A stretch of DNA of 7,766 bases, taken from the NCBI GenBank assembly GCA_003526465.1, contig DPWD01000214.1, positions 1 through 7,766 of the forward strand, read 5' to 3'. The stretch is from Hyphomonadaceae bacterium (lineage in GTDB: Bacteria; Pseudomonadota; Alphaproteobacteria; Caulobacterales; Aquidulcibacteraceae). The position numbers were made by a program, and so were the translations under genes. Below, one piece after another: positions 5,820-7,766 of this stretch. Each line of letters opens with the position of its first letter. Positions within the stretch are counted from its first letter, which is position 1. The notes under the pieces were generated by a model. That model was not told the origin of the DNA and made no database searches. It saw nothing but the letters and a program-made list of their open reading frames with translations.

Positions 5820-7691
5820 TCACTGACACGCCAAGCATTCCTCGTAATCCGTGCGCACTGTTGTCATCGGTGTATCCGCGACCAGTTCTTTCGCGTCTTC
5901 GCCGGCGAAGCCGGCGCGTTGCACGCTTTTGCTGCGGCAATAGTACAGGCTCTTCACGCCGCGCTCCCACGCCATCCAGTGCAGCATGTGCAGGTCCCAT
6001 TTATCGACATCGCCCGGTAGGAAGATGTTGAGCGATTGGCTCTGGCATATCAGCGGCGTCCTATCGGCGGCAAGCTCGACGATCCAGCGCTGATCGATCT
6101 CGAACGCAGTCTTGTACACGTCTCTCTCAGCGTCGCTGAGGAAATCGAGGTGCTGCACGCTGCCTTCGTGCTTCAGGATCGAGGACCACACGCTCTCGGT
6201 GTTGCGGCCTTTCTCGGTCAGCAACCGGTCGAGATAGGGGTTCTTCACCGCGAATGAGCCCGAGAGCGTCTTGTGCGTATAGATGTTCGCCGGGATCGGC
6301 TCGACGCCGGCGGAGGTGCCCCCGCAAATGATTGAGATAGAGGCGGTCGGCGCGATCGCCAGCTTATGCGAGAAGCGCGCCATCACATTGTTCTCGGCCG
6401 CATCCGGGCACGCGCCCCGCTCCTGCGCGAGTTTTACCGAAGCGGCGTCGGCGCCGCGGCGGATGTGGCGGAACATGCGGTTGTTCCACACTTTCGCCAT
6501 CGCCGATTCCATCGGCACGCCCTGGCTTTGCAGGAAGGAGTGATAGCCCATGAGCCCCAAGCCCACGCTGCGTTCGCGCATCGCGGCGTAAACCGCGCGC
6601 TCCATCTCGGGCGGCGCGCGGGCGATGAAGTCTTCGAGCACGTTGTCGAGGAAGCGGAACACGTCTTCCAGGAATTGCGGCTCTTTTTCCCATTCCAGGA
6701 AGGTTTCCGCGCTGAGCGAGGAGAGGCAGCACACCGCCGTGCGCTCGCGCCCGTTATGGTCCATGCCGGTGTGCAGCATGATCTCCGAGCAGAGATTGGA
6801 TTGGCGCACTTTCAAGCCCAAATCGCGCTGGTGCTTGGGCATCTGCTTGTTCACGGTGTCGGAGAAAATGATGTAGGGCTCGCCGGTCTGCAGCCGCATT
6901 TCCAGGATCTTCTGCCACAGCTTGCGGGCGTTGATGTGCTTGAGCACTTCCTGGTTCTTCGGCGAGCGCAGCGCGAACGGCAGATCGTCGCGCACGGCGA
7001 TCATGAATTCGTCGGTGATGTTGAGGCCGTGATGGAGGTTGAGGCTCTTGCGGTTGAAATCGCCGGCTGGTTTGCGGATTTCCAGGAATTCCTCGATCTC
7101 GGGATGGTGGATGTCCAAGTACACCGCCGCCGAGCCGCGCCGCAGCGAGCCTTGGCTAATCGCCAGCGTGAGTGAATCCATCACGCGAATGAACGGAATG
7201 ATGCCGCTGGTCTGTCCGTTCTGGCCGACTTTTTCGCCGATGGAACGAACCCCGCCCCAATACGTGCCGATGCCGCCGCCATTGGAAGCGAGCCACACGT
7301 TTTCGTTCCACGTGTCCATGATGCCGTCGAGCGAGTCGCCGACCGCATTCAGAAAGCATGAGATCGGCAGGCCGCGCTCGGCGCCGCCGTTCGACAACAC
7401 GGGCGTCGCCGGCATGAACCAGAGCTTGGAGATGTAGTCATAAATGCGTTGTGCATGCGCGATATCGTCGGCGTATGCAGTGGCGACTCGCGCGAACATG
7501 TCCTGGAAGCTTTCGCCGGGAAGCAGATAACGATCCTCGAGCGTTGTCTTACCGAAATCAGTGAGCAACACATCGCGGCTCGGATCGGTAACGACTTTCT
7601 CGACGACCTTGAGCGGGCGCAGGGGTTTGGGCTTGCCGCGGTGGACTTCGCCCATCCGGTGGACCCCGGCTTTTTCCGCTCTTGTCTGCAT
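5820..7691 (-). CDS. nrdA: Ribonucleoside-diphosphate reductase class I, alpha (large) subunit
   Basis: NrdA reduces ribonucleoside diphosphates to deoxyribonucleotides in the cytoplasm, using a radical delivered by an NrdB small subunit. The 623-residue product is complete. Alignment by motif with E. coli NrdA gives Cys112 (ISCF, redox pair with Cys321), Asn299, Cys301 and Glu303 in QSNLCSEI (Cys301 is the thiyl radical site), Cys321 in AVCCLSSL, Tyr583-Tyr584 in SLYYCRS (radical transfer), and a C-terminal CLAC pair (619 and 622) for thioredoxin exchange. The N-terminus reaches the catalytic core within about 45 residues, so the ATP-cone found in E. coli NrdA (761 residues) is absent. The start is fixed by AGGGGG at 7698-7703 (6 nt upstream) and an in-frame TAG at 7722-7724. 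No nrdB follows before the IS and ppa. Confidence 0.95.
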   Translation of the reverse strand: MQTRAEKAGVHRMGEVHRGKPKPLRPLKVVEKVVTDPSRDVLLTDFGKTTLEDRYLLPGESFQDMFARVATAYADDIAHAQRIYDYISKLWFMPATPVLSNGGAERGLPISCFLNAVGDSLDGIMDTWNENVWLASNGGGIGTYWGGVRSIGEKVGQNGQTSGIIPFIRVMDSLTLAISQGSLRRGSAAVYLDIHHPEIEEFLEIRKPAGDFNRKSLNLHHGLNITDEFMIAVRDDLPFALRSPKNQEVLKHINARKLWQKILEMRLQTGEPYIIFSDTVNKQMPKHQRDLGLKVRQSNLCSEIMLHTGMDHNGRERTAVCCLSSLSAETFLEWEKEPQFLEDVFRFLDNVLEDFIARAPPEMERAVYAAMRERSVGLGLMGYHSFLQSQGVPMESAMAKVWNNRMFRHIRRGADAASVKLAQERGACPDAAENNVMARFSHKLAIAPTASISIICGGTSAGVEPIPANIYTHKTLSGSFAVKNPYLDRLLTEKGRNTESVWSSILKHEGSVQHLDFLSDAERDVYKTAFEIDQRWIVELAADRTPLICQSQSLNIFLPGDVDKWDLHMLHWMAWERGVKSLYYCRSKSVQRAGFAGEDAKELVADTPMTTVRTDYEECLACQ

Positions 7692-7697
7692 TTCCAG

Positions 7698-7703
7698 CCC
7701 CCT
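7698..7703 (-). promoter_or_regulatory. Shine-Dalgarno site of nrdA
   Basis: The minus strand reads AGGGGG here, 6 nt before the ATG at 7691, and it decides the start. The leader further upstream (7704-7766) holds GTTAAC (7717-7722) and a GANTC site (7725-7729). I see no convincing promoter or NrdR box in the part that is visible. Confidence 0.65.
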
Positions 7704-7766
7704 GGTTTCATTCGCTGTTAACTAGACTCGCTTCTGGCGCAAACCACGACCCCTTGTGGTGAGCAG

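Noticed and set aside
5138..6031. Plus-strand open frame crossing the transposase, the IS end and nrdA
   Set aside because: It spans an IS boundary antisense to two well-supported genes, with no recognisable domain.
7704..7766. Cell-cycle (CtrA/CcrM) control of nrdA from GTTAAC and GANTC sites
   Set aside because: There is one half-site-like GTTAAC and one GANTC, with no properly spaced second CtrA half-site; these are too common to support a call.

Overview
This 7.8 kb window is GC-rich bacterial DNA. Its gene content (short NrdA without an ATP-cone, family I pyrophosphatase, DUF898/M48 membrane pair, CTCTCCCC-type intergenic palindromes) fits an alphaproteobacterium, possibly a Caulobacterales or Rhizobiales relative. 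The lineage is an inference from protein style and repeats, because no rRNA or marker gene is present. Most of the content is ordinary chromosomal housekeeping. The striking part is an intact IS110-family (IS1111-like) insertion sequence between nrdA and ppa.

Layout. From 1 to 2070 on the minus strand is a two-gene unit: a DUF898 multi-spanning membrane protein followed 5 bp later by an M48 zinc metallopeptidase, which runs off the left edge. A divergent thiolase gene (2234-3424, plus) comes next. Between the thiolase and the convergent minus-strand genes lie two inverted copies of a hairpin-rich intergenic repeat (3449-3496 and 3526-3577). The second copy supplies the last 15 codons and the stop of a small thioesterase-like gene (3530-3808). 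That gene overlaps the ppa stop by 4 bp (ATGA). ppa (3805-4329) is a complete family I inorganic pyrophosphatase. nrdA (5820-7691, minus) is a complete class I ribonucleotide reductase large subunit of 623 residues.

The IS. The transposase (4652-5674) has the DEDD residues and the C-terminal serine region. A perfect 12-bp inverted repeat (4385-4396 / 5736-5747) marks the subterminal ends. Removing 4383-5752 (1370 bp) rejoins the flanks into an inverted repeat with 18-bp arms and one extra base, located just after nrdA. The element therefore appears to have inserted into one arm of a long dyad, and the rejoined dyad independently supports the boundaries. Between the transposase stop and the right end is about 255 bp of non-coding DNA with an 8-bp stem enclosing a 49-nt loop. 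The loop contains short segments matching the right and left target flanks in the polarity expected of a target-guide RNA (seekRNA / bridge RNA). A second hairpin region carries matches to the element's own ends. This is the best candidate for an interesting RNA-guided system in the window.

How the genes relate. Before insertion, nrdA, ppa and the small gene would have been co-oriented, with about 120 bp between nrdA and ppa. ppa still has a weak candidate promoter of its own between the IS and its start. No nrdB is seen in the window.
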